Source: JABCYV01 sp035512155 (GTDB lineage: Bacteria > Acidobacteriota > Terriglobia > Terriglobales > Acidobacteriaceae). Taken from it: 33,908 nt of DNA. Made by a program: the position numbers and the translations under genes. Every line of letters starts with the position of its first letter. Within the stretch, counting starts at the first letter, position 1. The stretch is from contig DATKEN010000107.1 in the NCBI GenBank assembly GCA_035512155.1, positions 1-33,908 of the forward strand, read 5' to 3'. A model generated the notes under the pieces. It ran no database searches. It saw only the letters and a program-made list of their open reading frames with translations, and had not been told where the DNA came from. Below, piece by piece: positions 15,395 to 23,246 of this stretch.

Positions 15395-17440
15395 ATGGCA
15401 ACGCTGGCACGAGTCCTTCCAACGAGTCAGACGGCGCGCTACGAGGCCCTTCTCCGGGCCGGCAGATCCATCGCGACGTGCCACGATTGCGAAAACGCTG
15501 GAAACGAACTGGTGCGGCAGTTGCGCGAGATTCTTTCCTTCGACTACCTGCAGGTGGTTGCCTTTAGTGCGGAGACCAAAGCAGTAGAGTGGCAGTTGCT
15601 GGAAGTGAACGGCGAAAGACTAGACGAATTGACCAACACCGAAGATACGCCGGTGGTATGGGCGCATCAGCAGCAGGAGCTTTACCTCGCCGGTGATTGG
15701 AGCCGAGAGACGCGATTCTCTGCGCACAAACAATTTCTGCATGAGCACGGGATCGCGTCAAGCTGCACCTTGCCGTTGACAAGAGGACAGCGCGGTCTGG
15801 GCGCGATTAGCGTGGGTAGCAAGCGTCCGCACGCATATTCTGATGAGGAAGTGGAGTTTCTCCTGCTGGTGGCAGATCAGATTGCGCTGGCCATCGATGC
15901 CGCGGTCAACCTCTACTTGTCGACCCAGGCGCAGGATCGTCTGAAGTTGATCCTTGATCTGACAAACCAGGTTGTCTCGAACCTGGAGTTCGACGAGCTT
16001 TTGAAGTCGATCTCCAGCATTGTACGCAGGGTCATGCACTGTGACGCTGCTGCCATCATGCTACCTGATGCGGACGGCAAGAATCTGCGAGTGCACGCGC
16101 TCGACTTTCCCGACAGCAGGGGATTTTTTGCCGAAGGCATCGAGGTTCCGATTGAAGGAACCATGCCTGGCGAAACATTCCAAACGGGAAAGCCCTATGT
16201 GCTGAACCACCTTGATCCCGAAAAGGTTGCTCCTGAGATGTATGCCAAAGCATCTGGAGAAGGGATGAATTCGATCTGTGATATCAGGCTGGCCAGCCGC
16301 GATCGTTCGTTGGGGGTGCTGGGGCTAGCGAGTCGGGAAGAGAATGCTTTCGATGAGGATGAAGTTGCTTTTCTGACGCAAGTTGCGCACCAGGTGGCGA
16401 TTGCGATGGAGAACGCGCTTGCGTATGGCGAGATTGCCGAACTCAAAGACAAGCTGGCGCAGGAGAAACTCTACCTGGAGGACGAAATCCGCGGCGAGAT
16501 GGATTTCGAAGGTATCGTTGGGCAAAGTTCCGCTCTGCGCAATGTGCTGAGGCTGGTGGAGACCGTTGCCCCCAGTGATTCGACCGTTTTGCTGCTCGGA
16601 GAAACCGGTACTGGAAAGGAATTGATCGCGCGCGCCATCCACGATCGCAGCCGGCGGAAGGATCGTACATTTGTAAAACTGAACTGCGCGGCGATCCCAA
16701 CTGGTCTGCTCGAGAGTGAACTCTTCGGACACGAACGCGGCGCATTTACCGGCGCGATTTCTCAGAAGCTAGGCCGCCTGGAACTAGCCGATCAGGGCAC
16801 ATTGTTTCTAGACGAAGTGGGCGACATTCCGATCGAGATCCAGCCCAAACTGTTGCGCGCCCTGCAGGAGCGCGAATTCGAACGGCTGGGCAGCACGCGT
16901 ACTAAGAAGGTGGATGTGCGCCTTGTGGCTGCCACCAACCGCGATTTGGAGAAGATGATCGAGGACCGCGAGTTCCGAAGTGATCTTTATTATCGTCTGA
17001 ATGTGTTCCCGATTCGTATTCCACCCCTGCGTGAGCGTCCCGAGGACATTCCGCTGCTGGTGAGATATTTTGCCCAGAAATATGAGCGGCGCATGGAAAA
17101 GAAGATCGAATCGATTCCCGCGGCTGCCCTGAAAAAGCTGGCGAGTTGGCATTGGCCGGGGAATATTCGCGAACTGGAGAACTTTATCGAACGGGCAGTG
17201 ATCCTTACTCGCGGCACCGCTCTTGAAGTGCCTGTCTCGGAGTTGAGGCGGAACGGCGCTGCCGTTCCGGTATCGAGCCCGCGCGAGTCGAGTGAGCACG
17301 ATGAGATTCTCCGTGTGCTCAAAGAGACCAACGGCCGTGTTGCCGGGCCCAACGGCGCAGCTACACGGATGGGGATCAAGCGGACCACGCTTATTTCTCG
17401 CATGAAGAAGTTGGGGATCGATCCACGAAAAGTGTCGTAA
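15395..17440 (+). CDS. sigma54-dependent activator with two GAF domains
   Basis: 681-residue bacterial enhancer-binding protein. Two GAF-type sensor domains lie at about residues 15-170 and 185-340, followed by a short helical linker. The AAA+ domain has Walker A GETGTGKE near 401, the sigma54-contacting GAFTGA loop near 450 (intact), Walker B GTLFLDEVGD near 468 and an arginine-finger region (FRSDLYYRLNVFPI) near 530. A Fis-type helix-turn-helix occupies the last 50 residues (GAATRMGIKRTTLISRMKKLG). It would hydrolyse ATP to open sigma54 promoters in response to a small molecule or redox signal sensed by the GAF domains; the signal is unknown. It has no receiver domain, so control by a partner kinase is not expected. 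TGTCGA-type repeats before it and at its 3' end, with -24/-12 elements nearby, mark likely targets. Confidence 0.92.
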   Translation: MATLARVLPTSQTARYEALLRAGRSIATCHDCENAGNELVRQLREILSFDYLQVVAFSAETKAVEWQLLEVNGERLDELTNTEDTPVVWAHQQQELYLAGDWSRETRFSAHKQFLHEHGIASSCTLPLTRGQRGLGAISVGSKRPHAYSDEEVEFLLLVADQIALAIDAAVNLYLSTQAQDRLKLILDLTNQVVSNLEFDELLKSISSIVRRVMHCDAAAIMLPDADGKNLRVHALDFPDSRGFFAEGIEVPIEGTMPGETFQTGKPYVLNHLDPEKVAPEMYAKASGEGMNSICDIRLASRDRSLGVLGLASREENAFDEDEVAFLTQVAHQVAIAMENALAYGEIAELKDKLAQEKLYLEDEIRGEMDFEGIVGQSSALRNVLRLVETVAPSDSTVLLLGETGTGKELIARAIHDRSRRKDRTFVKLNCAAIPTGLLESELFGHERGAFTGAISQKLGRLELADQGTLFLDEVGDIPIEIQPKLLRALQEREFERLGSTRTKKVDVRLVAATNRDLEKMIEDREFRSDLYYRLNVFPIRIPPLRERPEDIPLLVRYFAQKYERRMEKKIESIPAAALKKLASWHWPGNIRELENFIERAVILTRGTALEVPVSELRRNGAAVPVSSPRESSEHDEILRVLKETNGRVAGPNGAATRMGIKRTTLISRMKKLGIDPRKVS

Positions 17441-17448
17441 TTCCGACA
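17433..17448. promoter_or_regulatory. enhancer-like inverted repeat 2
   Basis: TGTCGT-AATT-CCGACA spans the stop codon of the activator gene. It keeps the 6-4-6 geometry of the first pair in cluster 1 (TGTCGA-N4-TCGACA) with one changed base per arm. It ends 103 bases before the -24/-12 candidate at 17551. Confidence 0.55.
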
Positions 17449-17550
17449 TGTGACGAGGCGTGCTCGCAGTATCGTCATCTGCCATTGCAATATTTCGCCA
17501 ACTGATCACGCCAATTCCTCAAGAACTGCAAGCGGCAGCGAATTGCAGTT

Positions 17551-17566
17551 TGGCCCACTCCGTGCT
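17551..17566 (+). promoter_or_regulatory. sigma54 promoter candidate for the small membrane gene
   Basis: TGGCCCACTCCGTGCT has GG-N10-GC and three mismatches to the sigma54 consensus. The expected start, about 12 bases past the GC, would fall at about 17577, only two bases before ATG 17579. The mRNA would then be practically leaderless, which is odd and lowers confidence. Confidence 0.5.
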
Positions 17567-17578
17567 GAATACTTCAAC

Positions 17579-17761
17579 ATGATTCAGATTGCACTCACGG
17601 GCATTTGCGCAATCGCCGCTGTCTTCATGCTGACGTTTCTGAAATCCCTCCTGCAGGATTCGCGACGTCACGCGCCGCGACGCACAAGAACTGGAAGAAA
17701 AGTCATTGTTCTGCCTTCCCATCGGGATGAACGCGAGTCCGTGACGAGACGTTCTGCGTAG
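17579..17761 (+). CDS. small single-pass membrane protein (60 residues)
   Basis: A 60-residue frame: one hydrophobic helix at about residues 3-24 (IALTGICAIAAVFMLTFLKSLL) read from ATG 17579, then a strongly basic, polar tail of 35 residues rich in Arg. The positive tail predicts a cytosolic C terminus. The frame is open further upstream, but that part lacks protein character. No Shine-Dalgarno is visible. A sigma54-type element ends 13 bases before the start, and an enhancer-like repeat lies further up. Same build as the 50-residue protein at 14201-14353, though not obviously homologous. Function unknown; a stress-induced membrane regulator or toxin-like peptide are both possible. Confidence 0.5.
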   Translation: MIQIALTGICAIAAVFMLTFLKSLLQDSRRHAPRRTRTGRKVIVLPSHRDERESVTRRSA

Positions 17762-17816
17762 CAACCTCGTTCCGATAAATTCTCAACATTTACCGCCTCT
17801 GATGTTTGAAAGGGCT

Positions 17817-17854
17817 GCGACAAGTGTCGAAGATGTTGTCGACATTTTTCGACA
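17817..17854. promoter_or_regulatory. enhancer-like repeat cluster 3 (TGTCGA/TCGACA)
   Basis: GCGACA-AG-TGTCGA (17817-17830) repeats the TCGACA-N2-TGTCGA geometry of cluster 1. It is followed by the palindrome TGTCGACA (17837-17844) and TCGACA (17849-17854). The cluster lies 72-109 bases upstream of the -24 element at 17925. Confidence 0.65.
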
Positions 17855-17924
17855 CAGTCGGATCTGGTGACGATGTTTCTTTGCGGATTCAATGACTTAG
17901 GGCCCACTCGCCTACTTCTGGCTT

Positions 17925-17940
17925 TGGGCCTCGCGTTGCC
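17925..17940 (+). promoter_or_regulatory. sigma54 promoter candidate for the STAS/efflux run
   Basis: TGGGCCTCGCGTTGCC has GG (17926-17927), ten bases, GC (17938-17939) and an intact TTGC, but four mismatches to the full consensus. The start would be near 17951, just ahead of the Shine-Dalgarno AAGGGA (17953-17958) of the STAS gene. The repeat cluster upstream strengthens the call. Confidence 0.5.
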
Positions 17941-17963
17941 CTACTGTCACCGAAGGGACAAAC

Positions 17964-18284
17964 ATGTTACGGATTTCGACCATCGACACGCGGTTCCAGC
18001 GCAAACTCATTCTCGAAGGGAAGTTAGTGGAACCGTGGCTGGGTGAGTTTCGGGAGGTGTGCCGCAACGCTAGCGAGACACTCAAGGACCGCAAGTTGGT
18101 GATTGATCTCAGTGACGTCACTGTCATCGGCTGTGAAGCCGAAGGCGCTTTGTCGGAGTTGATACAACAGGGAGCGAAGTTTTCTTGCGGTGGGGTCCTT
18201 ATCAAACACGTGGTGAAACGCTTGGCTCGCAGATGTCGCGGTCCGCAGAAGAATTTGGCGCAGTCAGCCAATTCGAGCGATTGA
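17964..18284 (+). CDS. STAS-domain protein (anti-sigma antagonist-like), phosphosite lost
   Basis: 106-residue protein with a STAS-like alternation of strands and helices: strand LILEGKLVEPW, helix with FREVCRNASETL, then LVIDLSDVTVIGCEAEGAL, which aligns with the LxLDLSxVxxIDSSGLGAL core of anti-sigma antagonists. At the usual DSSG phosphorylation site it reads GCEA, so the phosphorylatable serine is absent. It may be a structural or non-switching partner. AAGGGA precedes ATG 17964. It is first in a run with a sigma-factor-like gene and an RND pump, behind a sigma54-type promoter. The last 20 residues are polar and probably disordered. STAS fold likely; role inferred. Confidence 0.65.
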   Translation: MLRISTIDTRFQRKLILEGKLVEPWLGEFREVCRNASETLKDRKLVIDLSDVTVIGCEAEGALSELIQQGAKFSCGGVLIKHVVKRLARRCRGPQKNLAQSANSSD

Positions 18285-18310
18285 AAGGCACATTACATAC
18301 GGAGGTAAAT

Positions 18311-18850
18311 ATGCCACAAGCCATCCAGGTTTCCGTGAATGGATCTACCGCGTACACCACCAGCGCCGATTTCTGCCGCATCTTTTCGGAAGAGATGAGC
18401 AGTCTGTATTTGCTTGCTTTCCTGCTCACGGCTAACGCTGAGAAAGCAGAACAGTGCTTTGTTGCGGGCATCGGCGACAGCGTGGAGGGCAACCCTGTGT
18501 TTCGAGAGTGGGCGCGGTCGTGGGCACGGCGGACCATCGTCCTGCATGCCATACGGATGATGAAGCCGGCGCAGAAGACCATCACCATTGCAGAGACGGA
18601 GCCAGTGAGGCGGAATATCGAACCGCGGCTCAGGGCAATCCTCGCACTCGACACACTGGAGCGGTTCGTGTTTGTGATGTCGGGGCTCGAAGGGTATTCA
18701 GACCAAGACTGCTCCGCTCTTCTGGGATGTTCCCTGCAGACTATAGCCGATGCGCGAGCTCGGGCGGTTCAGCAATTGGCGAACACCGCCGAGATCCGCG
18801 ACACGCATGAAGAAGAGCTGCAAAGTGGCTACACACTTGTTTCAAACTAA
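18311..18850 (+). CDS. sigma factor-like protein (degenerate sigma70 region 2/4)
   Basis: 179-residue protein. The N-terminal half (FSEEMSSLYLLAFLLTANA, then ARSWARRTIVLHAIRMM) recalls region 2 of ECF sigma factors. The C-terminal half (LERFVFVMSGLEGYSDQDC, then SALLGCSLQTIADARARA) matches the region 4 helix-turn-helix with its SDQ-type turn. The basic residues that usually close region 4 are fewer, so it may not be a fully active sigma factor. The start is ATG 18311 with GGAGGT upstream; an open frame from 18185 overlaps the STAS gene and is unlikely to be translated. It sits 26 bases after the STAS gene and 34 before the pump adaptor. Together the pair could form a regulatory switch for the pump. 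Confidence 0.55.
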   Translation: MPQAIQVSVNGSTAYTTSADFCRIFSEEMSSLYLLAFLLTANAEKAEQCFVAGIGDSVEGNPVFREWARSWARRTIVLHAIRMMKPAQKTITIAETEPVRRNIEPRLRAILALDTLERFVFVMSGLEGYSDQDCSALLGCSLQTIADARARAVQQLANTAEIRDTHEEELQSGYTLVSN

Positions 18851-18884
18851 ACGAAATTAAACTTGGCGTTTTATGAGGGTTGAG

Positions 18885-20075
18885 ATGAAGGGTTTGGAGA
18901 AAACTGTTTTTAAAAGACGATACGGAATGCTTGGAGTATTTGCACTGCTGCTAGCGTTTGCCTTGTCCGGGTGCAACCGCACTCCGGTTCAGGCCGCGCC
19001 GGCTATGCCGGCGCCACTAGTGACGTTAGCTAAGGCGACTGCTCAGGACGTCCCGCAATATTTGGACGAGATTGGGAGAAACGGGGCGTTCGAGTCAGTC
19101 ACCGTAACACCACAGGTGGGTGGGCGCATCACTGAGCGCCATTTCCAGGACGGCGAGAACCTGAAGAAGGGCCAAATCCTGTTCGTCATCGACCCCCGTC
19201 CGTATAAGGCCCAACTCGACTCCGCGCAGGCGACGCGGGCCCAAGCTAAGGCGGCCCTGGAGCTGGCGAAAATCCAGTTTGCCCGCGATGAGGAGGTAAT
19301 AGGAACCCGAGCCATCTCGAAGCAGGATTACGACACAAAAAAGAACACGGTCGATGTGGACCAGGCACAGGTGGATGCGGCAGAGGCTGCCTTGGAAACC
19401 GCTAAGTTGAATCTCGAGTATTGCTACATTCACTCGCCCATTGATGGCCGCGCAGGAGCTCGCCTGGTTGACGTGGGAAACGTGGTGCAGGCGAACAGCA
19501 CGGCACTTCTTTTGATTCAACATCTGGATCCGATCTACGCGAACTTCACCATTACGGAGCGCGATCTTCCAGAAGTCCAAAAAGAGATGGCCCGGGGAAC
19601 TCTAAAGGCTATGGTTCGACTGCCATCGGATGCGGAAGGTGGAGCACGGGTCGGCAAAGTTGAGTTTCTGGACAACGCGGTGCAGAACGGAACCGGGACA
19701 GTCAATCTACGAGCCACGCTTCCGAATTCCGATCATCACTTTTGGCCGGGGCAATTCGTTGATGTGAAGTTGGTGCTAGGTACTCAGAAAGGAGCGGTGT
19801 TGATCCCGAGCCAGGCCGCACAGATCAGCCAAAAAGGTTCATTCGTTTATGTGATTAAGCCGGACGAAACAGCAGATCTTCGGCCCGTGAGTCTAGGTCA
19901 ACGTCAAGGAGATGAGGTTGTGGTCACCAGCGGGTTGAGCGCGAACGAGCGGGTGGTAGTGGCCGGGCAGTTGACTGTAAGACCCGGCGGCAAGGTGCGA
20001 GTGGATGCAGCGGGTGCAGCGGCCAGTCCGCAGAGTCAACCTGACCAGGCTGCGAAGAGCTGGGGAAAGTCATGA
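18885..20075 (+). CDS. RND efflux periplasmic adaptor lipoprotein
   Basis: 396-residue membrane fusion protein of the AcrA/MexA family. A lipoprotein signal ends in LSGC (Cys30), so it is anchored by lipid, probably in the inner membrane. The paired lipoyl halves (GGRITERHFQDGENLKKGQILF and LEYCYIHSPIDGRAGARLVD) flank an alpha-helical hairpin of about 85 residues, and beta-barrel and membrane-proximal domains follow (RVGKVEFLDNAVQNGTGTV). ATG 18885 is preferred over in-frame ATG 18873, because GAGG at 18876-18879 is then well placed. It overlaps the pump gene by four bases (ATGA), showing translational coupling. It bridges inner-membrane pump and outer-membrane channel. Drug range cannot be inferred. 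Confidence 0.92.
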   Translation: MKGLEKTVFKRRYGMLGVFALLLAFALSGCNRTPVQAAPAMPAPLVTLAKATAQDVPQYLDEIGRNGAFESVTVTPQVGGRITERHFQDGENLKKGQILFVIDPRPYKAQLDSAQATRAQAKAALELAKIQFARDEEVIGTRAISKQDYDTKKNTVDVDQAQVDAAEAALETAKLNLEYCYIHSPIDGRAGARLVDVGNVVQANSTALLLIQHLDPIYANFTITERDLPEVQKEMARGTLKAMVRLPSDAEGGARVGKVEFLDNAVQNGTGTVNLRATLPNSDHHFWPGQFVDVKLVLGTQKGAVLIPSQAAQISQKGSFVYVIKPDETADLRPVSLGQRQGDEVVVTSGLSANERVVVAGQLTVRPGGKVRVDAAGAAASPQSQPDQAAKSWGKS

Positions 20076-23000
20076 ATCTCTCCGAACGGTTCATTCGACG
20101 TCCGGTCATGACCGTGGCTCTCACGGTGTCGGTGATCCTGTTTGGGATACTTGCGTATTTTCGGCTGCCAGTAAGCGATCTGCCAGCGGTTGACTATCCC
20201 GTGATTCAGGTTCAAGTGAACTATCCCGGCGCGACTCCGGAAACCATGGCGAACAACGTGGCCACGCCTTTGGAGCGCCAGTTCATGCAGATTCCGGGGC
20301 TGGAGCTGGTCACCTCCAACAACGGGCAGGGACACACCAGCTTCGTATTGCAATTTGGTCTCGACAAAAGCCTGGATGGAGCGGCGACCGACGTTCAAGC
20401 GGCCATCACCCGGGCGACGGGTCAGCTTCCCATCGACTTGCCGAGTCCACCTACGTTTACAAAAACCAATCCTAACGACCAGCCCATTGAGTACATCGGT
20501 TTGGTCAGCGATACGGCCACTGAGGGGCAGCTCTACGATTTTGCGAACACGCAGGTGGGAGAGCGCATCAGCATTCTTCCGGGAGTCAGCCAGGTCACAG
20601 TGTACGGCACGCAATCGGCGGTGCGGATTAAAGCCGATCCTTCGGCGATGGCAATTCGCAACATCACGCTCGAAGACCTCACGAACGCCGTCAAGAACGG
20701 CACCAGCTACACAGGCGCGGGACAGTTCGATGGGCCGCACCACACTGTTCTGTTACAGCCGCAGGGGCAATTGAGCACCGCAGACCAATATGACCAACTC
20801 ATTGTCGGACAGAACAACACTGCGCCGATCTATCTCAAGGACGTTGCAACCGCCAAAGACAGCGTGCAGGACGAGCGCATCGATATGCGCTTCTGGGTTC
20901 GAGGGTATCCACCCCCCGCGGCGACTGTAGTTGTAGCTGTGTTTCGGCGGGCGGGATCCAACGCCGTCGAAGTGGCTGACTCGGTACGGAGTATTCTGCC
21001 CAATATCGAGTCGCAGCTGCCGACCTCAGTCCATCTAATTCCGATCTACGATCGTTCCCGCACCATTGTTGACAGCGCGAGAGACGTGCAAACGACACTT
21101 TATATTTCTTTCGCACTCGTGGTGATGGTGATCTTTGTCTTTCTCGGACGTGCCACAGACACGCTGATTCCGGCGGTAGCTCTGCCGCTATCCCTGCTGC
21201 TTACGTTCGTCGCCATGAACGTGCTCGGTTACAGTCTGGATAACCTGTCGCTCATGGCGCTCACGCTTGCCATAGGGTTCCTCGTGGATGATGCCATCGT
21301 GTTTCTTGAGAATACGGTTCGCCTCATGGAAGACGGGCAGGGGGCGTTCGAGGCTTCGTTGAATTCGGCGAAGGAGATCAGCTTCACGATTCTGGCGATG
21401 ACGTTGTCGCTGGCCGCGGTCTTCATTCCCCTGGTCTTCATGGGTGGCTTGATGGGGAGGATTTTCCGTGAGTTTTCCATCACCATCGTGATTTCGATCA
21501 TCGCCAGCGGCATTGTTTCGCTGACACTGACGCCACTGATGACCTCAAGGCTGCTAGCCAATCGCGGCGCAGGGGCCAAGAAGACCTGGATGGAGCGCGT
21601 CATCGGTGGGGTTGAACACCGAGTGTTGGACGTATATGGCCGCTCGTTGTGGTTTTTTCTGCGGCAACGCTGGATCTCGGCGTTGGTGTGGGTAGTTTGC
21701 CTGGCCGGCACTGGATACCTCTTTTACATCGTTCCCAAATCCTTTCTGCCCGTAGGTGACAGCTCGTTCATTCGTGGCGTACTCGTCGCCCAGGAGGGTT
21801 CGTCGCCCGATCAGATGCACGCTCTCCAAACGGCGGCGGAGAAGGTGATGCGGGCAAATCCGGCTGTGGCAACAACGTTCACCATGAGCGGCAACAGCCA
21901 GTTTTTGCCCGCCAATCAGGCTTTTCTCATTGCATTTCTGAAGGATCCAAAGAAGCGCCCCCCGATCGATCAAGTCGCCGGGCAATTGATGGGCGGAATC
22001 GCCACCACCGTTCCCGGGGCGATTGCCTTCCTCCAGCCCAACCCCGTGTTGGAGATCAGCACGGGCGCCACCGCGAACACACAAGGGCAGTTCGCATACG
22101 CGCTTTCAGGCATCGATCCGAAGCAAGTCTATGAGGTGGCGGGAAAGATGATAGCCAAGATGCACGAATATCCTGGCTTTCTGTTCGTCAACTCCGACCT
22201 CTTCAATCACACGCCGAATCTGCAGGTCGACATTCTGCGGGACCAGGCAAAGCTTTACGGTATCTCGGAAACGCGCATCCTGACACTGCTTCACGACGCC
22301 TATTCCCAGAATTACAGCTATCTGATCAAGAAGGCAACGGACCAGTACCAGGTGATCCTCGAGGTTGCAGATGACGAGCGTTCGGACCCGCAGGATCTGA
22401 GCAAACTTTACATCAAGAGTGATGACGGCCAACGCATGGTCCCTCTGAGTGCGGTTACCAGTTGGCGCGCGGTGATCGGACCACAGGCGGTGAATCATAT
22501 CAATCAATTCACCAGCGTGACTCTCTTCTTCAACATGAAGCCCGGCTACACAGTGGGTCAGGCCACGCAGTTCGTCGAGGACACGGCCAAGCAGATTCTG
22601 ACTCCCGATGTTCAGGGCCAGCTCCAGGGCGAGGCTCTCATCTTCCGGAACACAGTGTCTGATCTCCTTACACTCATGCTGGTCGCTGTGTTCGTGATGT
22701 ATGTGATTCTTGCGATTCTCTACGAAAGCTACCTGCACCCGATTACGGTTCTGTCGTCACTCCCCGTCGCTCTGGTGGGAGGGTTGTTGACGCTGTGGCT
22801 GTTCGGTGCGGAAGCGTCGCTGTACGCCTACATCGGAATGTTCATGTTGATGGGCATCGTGAAGAAGAACGGCATCATGATCGTGGACTTCGCGGAACAG
22901 CGAGTGCGGCAGGGAGTCGAGGACGATCAGGCGATTCACGACGCCAGCATGGAACGTTTCCGTCCCATCATGATGACAACCATGGCGGCGTTACTGGGCG

Positions 23001-23242
23001 CTCTTCCGATCGCACTCGGTTACGGCGCGGATGGATCGTCGCGGAGACCACTGGGTCTGGTCGTGATTGGTGGATTGATCGTCTCGCAGTTCGTGACCTT
23101 ATACATCACGCCCGCCATCTATCTGTATCTTGAGGAATTCCAGGAGAAGGTGCTCGACCGTTTTTCATTCTTCCGGTCGGGTCGTGAGCAGGCGCCTTCG
23201 GAAAGCCCGGCTTTTGCGATGCAGGATGCCGATGGAGACTAA
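20072..23242 (+). CDS. RND multidrug efflux inner-membrane transporter
   Basis: 1056-residue transporter of the HAE1 resistance-nodulation-division family (AcrB/MdtB-C type), full length. It has the N-terminal helix after SERFIRRPVMT, the large periplasmic porter loops, and the proton-relay residues: the Asp pair in GFLVDDAIVF (TM4, near residue 406) and the Lys in GIVKKNGIMIVDF (TM10, near 929). LSLAAVFIPLVFMGG lies in TM6. It exports hydrophobic or amphiphilic compounds using proton influx. It is preceded by the adaptor with a 4-base overlap and followed by the outer-membrane factor after 4 bases, so the three proteins should be made in a fixed ratio. Likely transcribed from the sigma54-type promoter at 17925. 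Confidence 0.95.
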   Translation: MNLSERFIRRPVMTVALTVSVILFGILAYFRLPVSDLPAVDYPVIQVQVNYPGATPETMANNVATPLERQFMQIPGLELVTSNNGQGHTSFVLQFGLDKSLDGAATDVQAAITRATGQLPIDLPSPPTFTKTNPNDQPIEYIGLVSDTATEGQLYDFANTQVGERISILPGVSQVTVYGTQSAVRIKADPSAMAIRNITLEDLTNAVKNGTSYTGAGQFDGPHHTVLLQPQGQLSTADQYDQLIVGQNNTAPIYLKDVATAKDSVQDERIDMRFWVRGYPPPAATVVVAVFRRAGSNAVEVADSVRSILPNIESQLPTSVHLIPIYDRSRTIVDSARDVQTTLYISFALVVMVIFVFLGRATDTLIPAVALPLSLLLTFVAMNVLGYSLDNLSLMALTLAIGFLVDDAIVFLENTVRLMEDGQGAFEASLNSAKEISFTILAMTLSLAAVFIPLVFMGGLMGRIFREFSITIVISIIASGIVSLTLTPLMTSRLLANRGAGAKKTWMERVIGGVEHRVLDVYGRSLWFFLRQRWISALVWVVCLAGTGYLFYIVPKSFLPVGDSSFIRGVLVAQEGSSPDQMHALQTAAEKVMRANPAVATTFTMSGNSQFLPANQAFLIAFLKDPKKRPPIDQVAGQLMGGIATTVPGAIAFLQPNPVLEISTGATANTQGQFAYALSGIDPKQVYEVAGKMIAKMHEYPGFLFVNSDLFNHTPNLQVDILRDQAKLYGISETRILTLLHDAYSQNYSYLIKKATDQYQVILEVADDERSDPQDLSKLYIKSDDGQRMVPLSAVTSWRAVIGPQAVNHINQFTSVTLFFNMKPGYTVGQATQFVEDTAKQILTPDVQGQLQGEALIFRNTVSDLLTLMLVAVFVMYVILAILYESYLHPITVLSSLPVALVGGLLTLWLFGAEASLYAYIGMFMLMGIVKKNGIMIVDFAEQRVRQGVEDDQAIHDASMERFRPIMMTTMAALLGALPIALGYGADGSSRRPLGLVVIGGLIVSQFVTLYITPAIYLYLEEFQEKVLDRFSFFRSGREQAPSESPAFAMQDADGD

Positions 23243-23246
23243 GATC

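Noticed and set aside
15079..15567. Open frame across the beta-barrel/activator intergenic region
   Set aside because: It has no recognisable domain, overlaps the activator start in another frame, and covers the repeat cluster and promoter candidates, which explain the region better.
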